A stretch of DNA of 64,000 nucleotides from the NCBI RefSeq assembly GCF_000622325.1, contig NZ_JASE01000005.1:3534001-3598000 (forward strand), in the 5' to 3' direction. The DNA is from Sulfitobacter geojensis. GTDB taxonomy: Bacteria > Pseudomonadota > Alphaproteobacteria > Rhodobacterales > Rhodobacteraceae. The first letter of the stretch is position 1, and each line of letters begins with the position of its first letter. The position numbers and the translations under genes are program-made. Below the pieces are notes generated by a model. It had not been told where the DNA came from. It ran no database searches and saw nothing but the letters and a program-made list of their open reading frames with translations. Shown here piece after piece: positions 20,557 through 29,292 of this stretch.

Positions 20557-20979
20557 ATGACCAACGACCCTTCCCTGTCGCTCAGCGCCCCGGACAGCCT
20601 TGTCGCCCTGATGGTTGCGATTTCCGCCTCCGATGAAAACATCCGCACCGCCGAGTTGATCAAGATCCAGTCGGCCGTCAACATGCTCCCGATCTTTGCC
20701 GATTACGACAACGACCGTCTGGCGGTGATCAGCAAAACCGTGTTCGACCTGTTCGAACAGGAAGACGGGCTTGATGCCCTGTTCGGTCTGATCCGCGAGG
20801 CCTTGCCCGAGCGGCTTTACGAAACTGCCTATGCTCTGGCCTGCGATGTGGCGGCGGCCGATGGCACGCTGGACGAAGCGGAACTGCGCCTGCTCGAAGA
20901 AATCCGGTACGAATTAAACCTCGACCGCCTGCACGCTGCCGCCATCGAACGCGGCGCACGGGCGCGCCACCTCAGCTAG
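20557..20979 (+). CDS. TerB-family tellurite resistance-like protein
   Basis: 140 residues, all-helical with the TerB/DjlA-type acidic helices: LMVAISASDENIRTAELIKIQ and AYALACDVAAADGTLDEAELRLLEEI, where the Asp/Glu clusters could bind metal. Cytoplasmic. No other ter gene is near, so a role in tellurite resistance is doubtful. Overlaps the convergent dacB by 4 bases. Confidence 0.8.
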   Translation: MTNDPSLSLSAPDSLVALMVAISASDENIRTAELIKIQSAVNMLPIFADYDNDRLAVISKTVFDLFEQEDGLDALFGLIREALPERLYETAYALACDVAAADGTLDEAELRLLEEIRYELNLDRLHAAAIERGARARHLS

Positions 20980-22478
20980 GCATCAAGCCGACCGTACAGG
21001 GCGTCCCAACGCTCAAGCAGCCCTTGCTGCACCCGCTTGGCACGCTTGTTATAGGTCCGTCCCCCTGCGGGAGCTTCGCGTTGCGCACGGGTGACCTTTG
21101 CGCGCGCAGTCATGTCGGACGCAAAGATCGCAAACGCCATCTCGCGCCCGTCCTGCGCTGTCATATATCCCGCCAAAGTCGACACAAAATTGAGTGTGCC
21201 GGTTTTGGCATCCACAGCGACGGCTTGATCCTTGACCGGTCTGCCCTTGGCATCGCGAAACCCGAACCGCTTGAGGATCGACCGGAAACCGGCATCTTTC
21301 ACCGCCAACAGGGCGCGGGTCATATCCAGCGCGGTCAGGGTCGACGCATCGCCCAACCCCGAATGATCCACCAGTGCCGGTGCTCTCATGTCCAAGGTTG
21401 CAACAGCCCAGCGGTTCATTTCCGCCGCCGATCCTTGCAAACCATCGACGACGCCCAACCGCTTTTGCGTCGCGGCCAGCCCGACCATCTCGGCCGTCAG
21501 GTTTGTCGAAAACCGCAGCATGTCGCGCAGGATCATGCGCAAATCCTGACTTTCGTGGCGCAAAACCACTTCGTGCTCGGGCAACACTTCAATCACCTCG
21601 GCCTTGTTCAGCCGGATGCCTTGCGCCCCCGCCAAAGTCGCAAACACCTCGCCCGCATAAAGCGCAGGCTTGCGCACCGGCAACCACCGCGATCCGGCAC
21701 CGCCCAGCGCACCCTTGGCCACGCTCCATTGATCACGGCCCGCTTGATCACGATAGGTGTACACAGGGGCCGACCGATCCTCGATCCGCATTGCCGCAAA
21801 GGTTACATCGGGGCGGTATTTTTCCGACCGCCCGTCCATTGAAACCGTGTATTTGCCGCTGTTGCGCCGCCATTCGAAATGCACGCGGTTAAAGTTCAAC
21901 GCGATGCCTGCCACCGCCGGATTGTACCCCACATGATCCGGCTGTTCGGGATCAATCCGCGCCACCACCGGCAGGGCACCCTGATAGATCTTGAATCCAC
22001 CCTTTACCCCGATGACACCCGCTGCTTTCAAATCCGCTGCCATCTGCGCCAGCCGGTCAGTGTCCAGCGTCGGATCGCCACCGCCGATCAGGACCAGATC
22101 GCCCTGCACCTCGCCGCCCACAATGCCGCCGGTGGCTGCCAGTTGCGTTTCAAACCGGTGATCTGCCCCCAAAACATCCAAAGCGTATAGCGCGGTAATC
22201 GCTTTCGTCACACTTGCCGGCGGAGTGCCAACCTGTTCATTCTCGCATTCCAGCCACGCGCCCGTCTGCGCATCCGCCAGTGCAAAAGCGACACGGCCGG
22301 ACAATTTCTGCCCGCTGATGATTTCGGAAACCTCGGGCACGGCCTTTTTGAAAAAGTCGTCGCCCCGCAGTACAGGCCGCAGTGACGTTGTTGGCGGTGC
22401 TGCCAAAGCCCCCTGACCCAGCGTCGCAAATGCCACGACAGAGCCCAGGAAACCGCGTCTGGAAAATCGTTTTGTCAT
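20976..22478 (-). CDS. dacB: D-alanyl-D-alanine carboxypeptidase/endopeptidase (PBP4, S13)
   Basis: Periplasmic low-molecular-mass penicillin-binding protein that trims or cleaves peptidoglycan cross-links. 500 residues; Tat-like signal (MTKRFSRRGFLGS). Active-site motifs: SVTK at 89-92, STN in the RFSTNLTAEMVG stretch and KTG in AKTGTLNFVSTLAGYM. The large insertion between SxxK and SxN is normal for the S13 family. Divergent from the DMT exporter gene. Confidence 0.95.
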   Translation of the reverse strand: MTKRFSRRGFLGSVVAFATLGQGALAAPPTTSLRPVLRGDDFFKKAVPEVSEIISGQKLSGRVAFALADAQTGAWLECENEQVGTPPASVTKAITALYALDVLGADHRFETQLAATGGIVGGEVQGDLVLIGGGDPTLDTDRLAQMAADLKAAGVIGVKGGFKIYQGALPVVARIDPEQPDHVGYNPAVAGIALNFNRVHFEWRRNSGKYTVSMDGRSEKYRPDVTFAAMRIEDRSAPVYTYRDQAGRDQWSVAKGALGGAGSRWLPVRKPALYAGEVFATLAGAQGIRLNKAEVIEVLPEHEVVLRHESQDLRMILRDMLRFSTNLTAEMVGLAATQKRLGVVDGLQGSAAEMNRWAVATLDMRAPALVDHSGLGDASTLTALDMTRALLAVKDAGFRSILKRFGFRDAKGRPVKDQAVAVDAKTGTLNFVSTLAGYMTAQDGREMAFAIFASDMTARAKVTRAQREAPAGGRTYNKRAKRVQQGLLERWDALYGRLDA

Positions 22479-22564
22479 GGCGCAAAGTAACCCCGTTCAC
22501 CGCCCCGCTACAAGCACTCGGGTTACACATTTTCAACCGGTGATCTGCGTGCTATCCGCCCCTC

Positions 22565-23389
22565 ATGCAACGCGCCGCTTTAATCATGTTTGTCGCCATG
22601 TCGCTGATCCCTGCGGGGGACAGCGCGGGCAAGCTGCTGTCCTCGTCGTTAGGTGTCGCACCCGTATTTGTTGCATGGTCGCGGTTCGTCCTCGGCGCGC
22701 TTATGGTCTTGCCCTTCATTGCGCCTTCCGCCTTTGGATTGCTGCGCGACTGGCGTGTTTGGTTGCGCGCATTGGTCCTTGCCTGCGGCATCAGCTCTAT
22801 CCAGACAGCCCTGCAAACCGCTGATATCGCAACGGTCTTTGCGGCCTTCTTTATCGGCCCGATATTTTCATACGTGCTGGCCGCTCTGTTCCTGCGCGAA
22901 CCCGTTACTCCCCTGCGGTCCATATTGATCGTTGTCGGTTTCGCCGGTGTCCTGCTGGTGGTCCGCCCTGGCATGGGCGGTGATCCCGGCGTCATCTGGG
23001 CGGCCATCGCCGGCCTCTGCTACGGCACCTTCCTGACCATGTCGCGCTGGCTGTCCGGTATAGGCACACCCATCGCGTTAACCTTCACCCAACTTCTGCT
23101 CAGCGCGTTTTTCCTGCTGCCGCTCGGCCTAATGAACCTGCCCGACGCGACACTCCCCATCGCGGCACTGACGCTCACATCTGCCTTCTGTTCGATGATG
23201 GGCAACCTGTTGCTGCTTTATGCCTACCGCATCGCCAATGCCACACGGCTTGCGCCGCTGGTCTACTTCCAACTGATCGCAGCCGTCGGTTTCGGATGGA
23301 GCATCTTTGGCGACCTGCCGGACGCCTACACGTGGGCCGGTCTTGCCGTCATCCTCGCCAGTGGCATCGCCTCAACCCGCCTGCGTTGA
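22565..23389 (+). CDS. DMT-superfamily (EamA) transporter
   Basis: 274 residues with about ten hydrophobic helices in two EamA repeats (LVVRPGMGG at the end of the first). Inner-membrane exporter of the drug/metabolite superfamily; substrate not predictable. Its 3' end overlaps the 3' end of nadD by 18 bases on opposite strands. Confidence 0.88.
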   Translation: MQRAALIMFVAMSLIPAGDSAGKLLSSSLGVAPVFVAWSRFVLGALMVLPFIAPSAFGLLRDWRVWLRALVLACGISSIQTALQTADIATVFAAFFIGPIFSYVLAALFLREPVTPLRSILIVVGFAGVLLVVRPGMGGDPGVIWAAIAGLCYGTFLTMSRWLSGIGTPIALTFTQLLLSAFFLLPLGLMNLPDATLPIAALTLTSAFCSMMGNLLLLYAYRIANATRLAPLVYFQLIAAVGFGWSIFGDLPDAYTWAGLAVILASGIASTRLR

Positions 23390-23983
23390 CCAATTGCCCT
23401 TTGCCCTGATCGCTGTACTCGATGCATCGTTCATAGGCACGTTCACAAAACTCCACGCGGGGGCCTCGGCGTGGGCCAGCAACTGTCCATACCTGCCTGC
23501 AATGCGATAGGGCGCATATAGCGCGGCGGCCCGGCTCATCCGCGCTGAAATGCGCTGGCCGGGGCGGGCCAACACCCCGACGGGTACGCTTTGCATGATC
23601 CCGCGCCAGTCCTGCCACAGGTGGAACTGCGCCATATTGTCCGCCCCCATCAGCCAGACAAAACGCACCTGCGGATAGATCGCCTGCAATCGCGCAATCG
23701 TCTGCGCCGTATAGCGCGTGCCCAAATGCGCCTCGATGTCCGTGACCTCAACCCTTGGATGTTGCATCACCTGACGCGCCCGCGCGACCCTATCCGCCAG
23801 CGGCGCAGGTCCGCGCGTTTTCAAGGGATTGCCGGGGCTGACCAACCACCACACCCGATCCAGCCCGAACCTTTTGAGCGCCTCGCGCGTGATATGCGCA
23901 TGCCCCTCGTGCGCGGGGTCAAACGACCCCCCCAGCAGGCCGATCACCTGACCTTTGGACGCATATGGAAACTGATAGCGCAC
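23372..23983 (-). CDS. nadD: Nicotinate-nucleotide adenylyltransferase
   Basis: Makes deamido-NAD from NaMN and ATP; its product is the substrate of NadE (55602). About 203 residues with the nucleotidyltransferase motif [11 protein letters not shown] near the N-terminus and DASSTAIRA near the C-terminus. I chose the GTG at 23983 because family proteins start close to [13 protein letters not shown] and the ATG at 24028 would place an intrinsic terminator stem inside the coding sequence. The choice leaves no spacer for a good ribosome binding site, so 24028 is not excluded. Confidence 0.85.
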   Translation of the reverse strand: MRYQFPYASKGQVIGLLGGSFDPAHEGHAHITREALKRFGLDRVWWLVSPGNPLKTRGPAPLADRVARARQVMQHPRVEVTDIEAHLGTRYTAQTIARLQAIYPQVRFVWLMGADNMAQFHLWQDWRGIMQSVPVGVLARPGQRISARMSRAAALYAPYRIAGRYGQLLAHAEAPAWSFVNVPMNDASSTAIRAKGNWSTQAG

Positions 23984-24015
23984 AGAAAACGGCCCCCGAA
24001 TTGCTTCAGGGGCCG
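23984..24015 (-). terminator. Intrinsic terminator between agcS and nadD
   Basis: On the minus strand a stem CGGCCCC/GGGGCCG with an inner GAA/TTC pairing is followed by TTTTC. It would end the usp-agcS transcript. The T tract touches the proposed nadD start codon. Confidence 0.65.
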
Positions 24016-24060
24016 AAAGAAGGGGCATCCGCCCGCTTTGTCAATCAGAACAGTACCGGA

Positions 24061-25611
24061 CTAGTGCTTGTGGCGCACAATGGCCCCTGATTTCAGACGA
24101 TCGAAATAGCTGTTCATCTCGCGTTTCACGATGGGCATCAGGAAGTACAACGCCGTGATGTTCACAACCGCCATGGCAAAGATCATCGCATCAGAGAAAT
24201 CAATCACCGCACCAAGCTGTGCCGCAGCCCCCACAATGATGAATAAACAGAAGATCAGCTTGAACACCAATTCCGTCGTCTTGCCCTCACCAAACAGATA
24301 GGTCCACGCTTTCAACCCGTAATAGGACCACGAGATCATCGTAGAGAAAGCAAACAGGATCACCGCCAAAGCCAGAACATAAGGGAACCAGCTGAAACCG
24401 GCAGCGAATGCCGATGATGTCAGGCTGACACCGCTTGACCCGTCGATAGTCTTGATCGCTGTGCCCGCTTCGTTCAGCACGAAATTGCCCGTTGCTGGGT
24501 CCATGACCAACACACCAGAGATCGTGATGACCAAGGCTGTCATCGTACAGATCACAACCGTGTCGATGAACGGTTCCAGCAGGGAAACAACACCCTCGGT
24601 CACAGGCTCCTTGGTTTTCACCGCAGAGTGCGCAATCGCCGCAGAACCAACGCCCGCTTCGTTTGAAAACGCCGCCCGTTTGAACCCTTGGATCAAGGCA
24701 CCCACGAAACCGCCCGCGACACCCAGACCGGTAAAGGCACCGGCAAAAATCTGGCCAAAGGCCCAACCGATCTGATCCGCATTCATGATCAGGATCACCA
24801 AAGCGGCCAAAACATACATGACCCCCATGAACGGCACGACTTTTTCAGTCACGCTCGCGATGGACTTAATCCCGCCGACAATCACCGCAAAAACGACGCC
24901 GGCAAAAATCACACCGGTGATCAAGCCCGAAAAATCGCCGACAATGTTGGTAATCTGCGCATGCGCCTGGTTGGCTTGGAACATGTTGCCACCGCCCAAT
25001 GCCCCACCGATGGTGAAGATCGCAAAGATAATCGCCAGAACCTTACCGCCCGGCAAACCGCGTTCCTTAAAACCCTTGGTCATATAATACATCGGACCAC
25101 CGGAAACCGTGCCGTCCGCATATTCATTGCGATACTTCACGCCCAGCGTACATTCAGTGAACTTTGACGCCATGCCCAGCAATCCGGCCAGCACCATCCA
25201 GAACGTCGCTCCCGGACCGCCAATACCGATAGCGACCGCAACACCTGCGATATTTCCCAAACCAACAGTGCCCGAAAGCGCCGTGGTCAAGGCCTGAAAG
25301 TGGCTCACCTCACCCGCATCATCGGGGTCGGAATAATCTCCTTTGACCAATGAAATTGCATGGCCGAAGGCCTTGAACTGGATAAACCCGAAATAGATCG
25401 TGAAAATCGAGGCTGCCACAACCAACCACAGAACAATCCACGGGAAATTAGTCCCCGGCAGACTCATAAAAATCAGGTTCACAAACCATCCTGTGGACCC
25501 TGCAAAAACGTCATTCACACGCTGATCAAAGCTGACGGCCTCTTGCGCCGCCGCCAACGTCGGCAGGCTCAGCGCGGCTGCGGTCAGACCTGTTCCAAAA
25601 AATCGCTTCAT
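24061..25611 (-). CDS. Sodium:alanine (AgcS) symporter
   Basis: Inner-membrane amino-acid/sodium symporter, 516 residues. N-terminal signal-like segment then about eleven hydrophobic helices; family markers are HFQALTTALSGTVGLGNIAGVA and FKRAAFSNEAGVGSAAIAHS. Likely takes up alanine or glycine. It follows the universal stress gene by 16 bases and is probably cotranscribed with it. Confidence 0.95.
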   Translation of the reverse strand: MKRFFGTGLTAAALSLPTLAAAQEAVSFDQRVNDVFAGSTGWFVNLIFMSLPGTNFPWIVLWLVVAASIFTIYFGFIQFKAFGHAISLVKGDYSDPDDAGEVSHFQALTTALSGTVGLGNIAGVAVAIGIGGPGATFWMVLAGLLGMASKFTECTLGVKYRNEYADGTVSGGPMYYMTKGFKERGLPGGKVLAIIFAIFTIGGALGGGNMFQANQAHAQITNIVGDFSGLITGVIFAGVVFAVIVGGIKSIASVTEKVVPFMGVMYVLAALVILIMNADQIGWAFGQIFAGAFTGLGVAGGFVGALIQGFKRAAFSNEAGVGSAAIAHSAVKTKEPVTEGVVSLLEPFIDTVVICTMTALVITISGVLVMDPATGNFVLNEAGTAIKTIDGSSGVSLTSSAFAAGFSWFPYVLALAVILFAFSTMISWSYYGLKAWTYLFGEGKTTELVFKLIFCLFIIVGAAAQLGAVIDFSDAMIFAMAVVNITALYFLMPIVKREMNSYFDRLKSGAIVRHKH

Positions 25612-25627
25612 TTTAAATCCCCCAGTT

Positions 25628-26068
25628 TCACGGAATGATGGTGATTGGCACGCTGGCAGAGGCGGCCAAACGGCCCGTCACGCCACCGAATACACGCTCT
25701 TTCAACCCGCGTGCGCCAACCCGCCCAACAACAATCTGCATTGCTTTCTGTGCCTTAGCTGTCGCATCCAGAATATCTGCGGCATCCCCGTGTTTCACGA
25801 TGGCAAGAACGTCGAAACCTTCGCTTCTGGCCTGATCCACAGCCGGATCAAGCACACGTTCATGCGCCATCTGCAGTTCCTCTTCACGGCGCTTGTGACG
25901 CTGTTCGTTTTCTTCGGGGGTCTGAAAACTGAACGGCGACCATTCGATCACATAGCAAATTGCAATCGTGCAATCCCCGATCCCTTTGGCCTGCTGCTTG
26001 GCGAAAGCAAGAGCACGCGCTCCGGCTTCCGATCCATCCAGACCCACAACGATAGTGGCTTTTGTCAT
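25628..26068 (-). CDS. Universal stress protein (UspA family)
   Basis: 146 residues. Alpha/beta nucleotide-binding fold with the start ATIVVGLDGSEAGARAL and the ATP-binding motif GRVGARGLKERVFGGVTGRLAASASVPITI at the C-terminus (G-2x-G-9x-G type). Cytoplasmic. Coupling to the downstream agcS gene suggests a link with nutrient status, by context only. Confidence 0.92.
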   Translation of the reverse strand: MTKATIVVGLDGSEAGARALAFAKQQAKGIGDCTIAICYVIEWSPFSFQTPEENEQRHKRREEELQMAHERVLDPAVDQARSEGFDVLAIVKHGDAADILDATAKAQKAMQIVVGRVGARGLKERVFGGVTGRLAASASVPITIIP

Positions 26069-26453
26069 TGTTTGTTGTTCCCTGTGTTCTTACCCCACCG
26101 CGACCTCCGGCTTCCGGCAGGTCGGGTGGCGCTGATTTACCTGCAAAGGTGACAAATCGCCGCTCCTGCAGGTTGACCAAAGGTTAACAGGTTCCCCCCC
26201 ACTTTCACGCCTGAAATTGACCGGCATCGCAGTGATTTTCACCGAAAAATCTTATCAGATCAGGCAATATGATAAGAAATCGCAGAATCTACAGCTCCCG
26301 ACACCTCGGCAGGCGGCCTTTCACCGGCGCAAATTTCCCGTTCCGTCCCCCCACAACATCGTGACCTGGGCGCGCCTTTCAGGTCTGCGTTGATCTTGGG
26401 CCTCCGGCGCGATATTGCGGTGCAACTGCATTTGACCAGACAGGAATCCACCC
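26069..26453. other. Divergent usp-ettA intergenic region (385 bases)
   Basis: Between the divergent usp and ettA genes. An 8-bp inverted repeat TCTTATCA ... TGATAAGA (26250-26257 and 26270-26277) lies in an AT-rich patch and could be an operator or part of a promoter. A minus-strand frame at 26260-26451 has no gene-like features. No RNA gene was recognised. Confidence 0.5.
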
Positions 26454-28109
26454 ATGGCGGCCTATCAATTCGTTTACCACATGTCCGGCGTCTCCAAGAC
26501 CTATCCGGGCGGCAAGAAAACCTTTGAAAACATTCACCTGAATTTTCTCCCCGGTGTGAAAATCGGTGTTGTCGGCGTCAACGGCGCGGGTAAATCAACG
26601 CTGCTGAAAATCATGGCCGGTCTGGACAAGGATTTTCAGGGCGAAGCATGGGCCGCTGAAGGGGCCAAGGTCGGCTATCTGCCGCAGGAACCCAAACTGG
26701 ACGAAACCCTAAGCGTGCGTGAAAACGTCATGCTGGGCGTTGCCGAGAAAAAGGCGATCCTTGACCGGTACAACGAACTGGCCATGAACTATTCCGACGA
26801 AACCGCCGACGAGATGGCCAAACTGCAAGACGACATCGACGCGCAGAACCTCTGGGATCTGGATTCACAAATCGACGTCTCGATGGAAGCCCTGCGCTGC
26901 CCGCCCGATGACGCCAACATCAAAGACCTCTCCGGTGGTGAAGCCCGCCGCGTCGCGCTGTGCAAACTGCTGCTCGAAGCGCCCGACATGCTGCTGCTCG
27001 ACGAACCGACCAACCACCTTGACGCCGAAACCATCGCATGGCTGCAACAGCACCTGATGGATTACAAAGGTACCATCCTGATCGTCACCCACGACCGCTA
27101 CTTCCTTGATGATATCACGAGCTGGATTCTGGAACTCGACCGCGGCAAAGGCGTCCCTTACGAGGGCAACTACTCCGACTGGCTGGAGCAGAAAGCCAAA
27201 CGTCTCGCTCAGGAAGCCCGCGAGGATAAATCCAAGCAGAAAACGCTTGAGCGCGAACTTGAATGGATGCGCCAAGGGGCCAAGGCCCGTCAGGCGAAAT
27301 CGAAAGCGCGGATCAACGCCTATAACGAAATGGCCGACCAGTCGGAGCGCGAAAAACTCACCCGTGCGCAGATCGTCATCCCCAACGGTCCCCGCCTTGG
27401 CAACAAGGTGATCGAGGTGGCGAACCTGAACAAAGCCATGGGCGACAAACTTCTGGTCGAGGATCTGACGTTCGATTTGCCCCCCGGTGGCATCGTCGGT
27501 GTGATCGGCCCCAACGGCGCGGGTAAATCGACCCTGTTCAAGATGTTGACCGGCCAGGAAAAACCCGATGCCGGCACCATCGAATATGGCGACACGGTTG
27601 ATCTGTCCTATGTCGACCAGTCCCGCGATGATCTTGGCGATGATGATACCGTCTGGCAGGCCATCACAGGCGGTGCGGAACTGATCAAACTCGGCGACGC
27701 CGAGGTCAACTCCCGCGCTTATTGCTCCTCCTTCAACTTCAAGGGCGGCGACCAGCAGAAAAAGGTCGGCAACCTGTCGGGTGGTGAACGCAACCGCGTC
27801 CACATGGCACGTTTGTTGAAAGAAGGCGGCAACGTGCTGCTGCTCGATGAACCGACCAACGACCTTGATGTCGAAACCCTGCGCGCCCTCGAAGACGCCC
27901 TCGTCGATTTCGCCGGCTGCGCCGTGGTCATCTCGCACGACCGCTTCTTCCTCGACCGGATTTGCACGCATATTCTCGCGTTCGAGGGCGAGGCGCACGT
28001 GGAGTGGTTCGAGGGCAACTTCGAGGATTATGAAGAGGACAAGAAACGTCGTCTGGGGGCGGATGCGCTTGAGCCGAAGCGGTTGAAGCACAAGAAATTT
28101 GTGAGGTAG
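26454..28109 (+). CDS. ettA: Energy-dependent translational throttle protein EttA (ABC-F)
   Basis: Ribosome-associated ABC-F ATPase that gates entry of the 70S complex into elongation according to ATP/ADP. 551 residues; two ABC domains with Walker A GVNGAGKST (about 41-49) and GPNGAGKST (about 350), LSGGE signatures, and DEPTNHLD / DEPTNDLD Walker B regions, with the arm and charged P-site tRNA-interacting linker between them. No transmembrane segment. Its TAG stop (28107-28109) is part of the REP palindrome that follows. Confidence 0.96.
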   Translation: MAAYQFVYHMSGVSKTYPGGKKTFENIHLNFLPGVKIGVVGVNGAGKSTLLKIMAGLDKDFQGEAWAAEGAKVGYLPQEPKLDETLSVRENVMLGVAEKKAILDRYNELAMNYSDETADEMAKLQDDIDAQNLWDLDSQIDVSMEALRCPPDDANIKDLSGGEARRVALCKLLLEAPDMLLLDEPTNHLDAETIAWLQQHLMDYKGTILIVTHDRYFLDDITSWILELDRGKGVPYEGNYSDWLEQKAKRLAQEAREDKSKQKTLERELEWMRQGAKARQAKSKARINAYNEMADQSEREKLTRAQIVIPNGPRLGNKVIEVANLNKAMGDKLLVEDLTFDLPPGGIVGVIGPNGAGKSTLFKMLTGQEKPDAGTIEYGDTVDLSYVDQSRDDLGDDDTVWQAITGGAELIKLGDAEVNSRAYCSSFNFKGGDQQKKVGNLSGGERNRVHMARLLKEGGNVLLLDEPTNDLDVETLRALEDALVDFAGCAVVISHDRFFLDRICTHILAFEGEAHVEWFEGNFEDYEEDKKRRLGADALEPKRLKHKKFVR

Positions 28110-28176
28110 GGCGGGGTTCACCCCGCCACCCATTCCTTACAACCGCAAGCCAAGGCGGGGTCACCCCCGCCCTACG
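28106..28176. repeat. REP palindrome pair, heads outward (REPIN), between ettA and RAYT
   Basis: A forward copy at 28106-28127 (head GTAGGGCGGGG, tail CCCCGCC) and an inverted copy at 28154-28175. The heads face outwards, giving a 71-bp inverted unit. The TAG in the left head is the stop codon of ettA; the TAG in the right head, on the minus strand, is the stop codon of the RAYT gene. Confidence 0.85.
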
Positions 28177-28702
28177 CCACGTATTGCCGGTCGTATTGCG
28201 CAAACCGGCTTTCACGATGGACCGAAGACCAGGGCCAATCCTCCGGTCTCGCCACAAACCCGTGCTTCACAGGGTTAACGTGGCAATAGCGAACATGGTT
28301 GGCCAAGTCCTCCTCACACCGAATATGATGTTCCCAAAACCGCTTTTGCCAGATCCCGACCTGCCCTTTTCGTAGGGCGGGGTTCACCTCGCCATTGCTC
28401 AAACAGGACGCGACCGGCGGGACCAGTCCCGCCCTACGGACAGATGCCGAAAACCGCCCCTTGATCGCCCCCCATCGACGCCCAAAATCGCGATCGCCTG
28501 CTGGCAAACGCCAGACGCAATGCAAATGGTCGGGCAAAACAACCATCGACACTATTTCGAAGGGCCGTCCCGCCTTGGTCGCCCGGACCGCATCACGCAA
28601 CAGGCCGATTTGCTCCGTAAGCAACGCACTGCGCCGGTCCTGCAAGCAGACAGTGAAGAATATGGTCGCGCCGGTAACGCGGGGTCGAATGTAATGTGGC
28701 AT
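28172..28702 (-). CDS. REP-associated tyrosine transposase (RAYT, IS200/IS605-like Y1)
   Basis: 176 residues. HUH-type single-strand endonuclease related to IS200 transposases and linked to REP elements. Metal-binding HLH at 59-61 in LPDHLHCVWR; candidate catalytic Tyr139 in YCHVNPVKHG, followed by WPWSSVHR, the RAYT hallmark. The segment at residues 89-111 is encoded exactly by a 68-bp REP pair (28371-28438) and looks like an in-frame insertion. Start chosen at the ATG at 28702; an upstream TTG is possible. Stop TAG lies in the neighbouring REP. Confidence 0.9.
   Translation of the reverse strand: MPHYIRPRVTGATIFFTVCLQDRRSALLTEQIGLLRDAVRATKAGRPFEIVSMVVLPDHLHCVWRLPAGDRDFGRRWGAIKGRFSASVRRAGLVPPVASCLSNGEVNPALRKGQVGIWQKRFWEHHIRCEEDLANHVRYCHVNPVKHGFVARPEDWPWSSVHRESRFAQYDRQYVA
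28371..28438. repeat. REP palindrome pair (REPIN) inside the RAYT coding sequence
   Basis: A forward copy (28372-28393) and an inverted copy (28416-28437) with CGTAGGGCGGG at both outer ends; 68 bp in all. It starts exactly at codon 89 of the RAYT gene and ends two bases into codon 111, keeping the frame open. Same family as the neighbouring and distant copies. Confidence 0.85.
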
Positions 28703-28780
28703 CCGCCGAGCCTGCACCAATCAGGGTTAACACATCCCTAAACTGTCTCCGGCCAAATTCCGCCCACCTACCCACACCCC

Positions 28781-28809
28781 TTGTCCGAATCGGCAATTCA
28801 CCCTATGTT
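28781..28809 (+). promoter_or_regulatory. Putative promoter of the cold-shock gene
   Basis: TTGTCC (28781-28786) and TATGTT (28804-28809) with a 17-base spacer. It would give a 5' untranslated region of about 120 bases, typical of cspA-type mRNAs. By inspection only. Confidence 0.4.
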
Positions 28810-28935
28810 CTGCCTTGCTAACGTTTTTCTATTTCGACCCACTGTCTCCCTAACACGGCGCCACGGACGACTTCAGACGACCACGCCACGCCATCGCACA
28901 ATGCGGATGGAACACTACTTTTAGGAGACTACGGA

Positions 28936-29142
28936 ATGGCTACTGGCACCGTAAAATGGTTTAACACAACAAAAGGCTTCGGCTTTATCGCACCCGATGG
29001 CGGCAGCAAGGACGTTTTCGTCCACATCTCTGCTGTTGAGCGCGCAGGCCTGACCGGTCTGGCCGACAACCAGAAAGTGACATTCGACATCGAAGCTGGC
29101 CGTGACGGCCGCGAATCGGCAACGAACATCGCACTGGCGTAA
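28936..29142 (+). CDS. Cold-shock protein, CspA family
   Basis: 68 residues, single cold-shock domain. RNA-binding motifs KGFGFIAP (RNP1) and VFVHIS (RNP2). Single-stranded nucleic-acid chaperone in the cytoplasm. TAGGAG precedes the start by a normal distance and a long leader suggests post-transcriptional temperature control. A terminator follows. Confidence 0.95.
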   Translation: MATGTVKWFNTTKGFGFIAPDGGSKDVFVHISAVERAGLTGLADNQKVTFDIEAGRDGRESATNIALA

Positions 29143-29184
29143 GCCTTAGACGGGTCGCCGCGGCGTCCCTGTCACAAGAATTTG

Positions 29185-29217
29185 ACCGATCCTCTGGCAA
29201 CAGTGGGTCGGTTTTTC
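29185..29217 (+). terminator. Terminator of the cold-shock gene
   Basis: Stem ACCGATCC / GGGTCGGT with one G-T wobble, followed by TTTTTCTTT. Confidence 0.8.
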
Positions 29218-29292
29218 TTTGGGCAGGGTTGATAAAAACCACAGTTTGGCGACATTAGATCATCTGCAATACGTAATTTATGGAGCACTCCC

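Noticed and set aside
26260..26451. 63-codon frame in the usp-ettA spacer
   Set aside because: No binding site, no signal, Cys/Arg-rich, reads like a random frame.
26865..28133. 422-codon frame opposite ettA
   Set aside because: A shadow of a conserved ABC-F gene with no family match.
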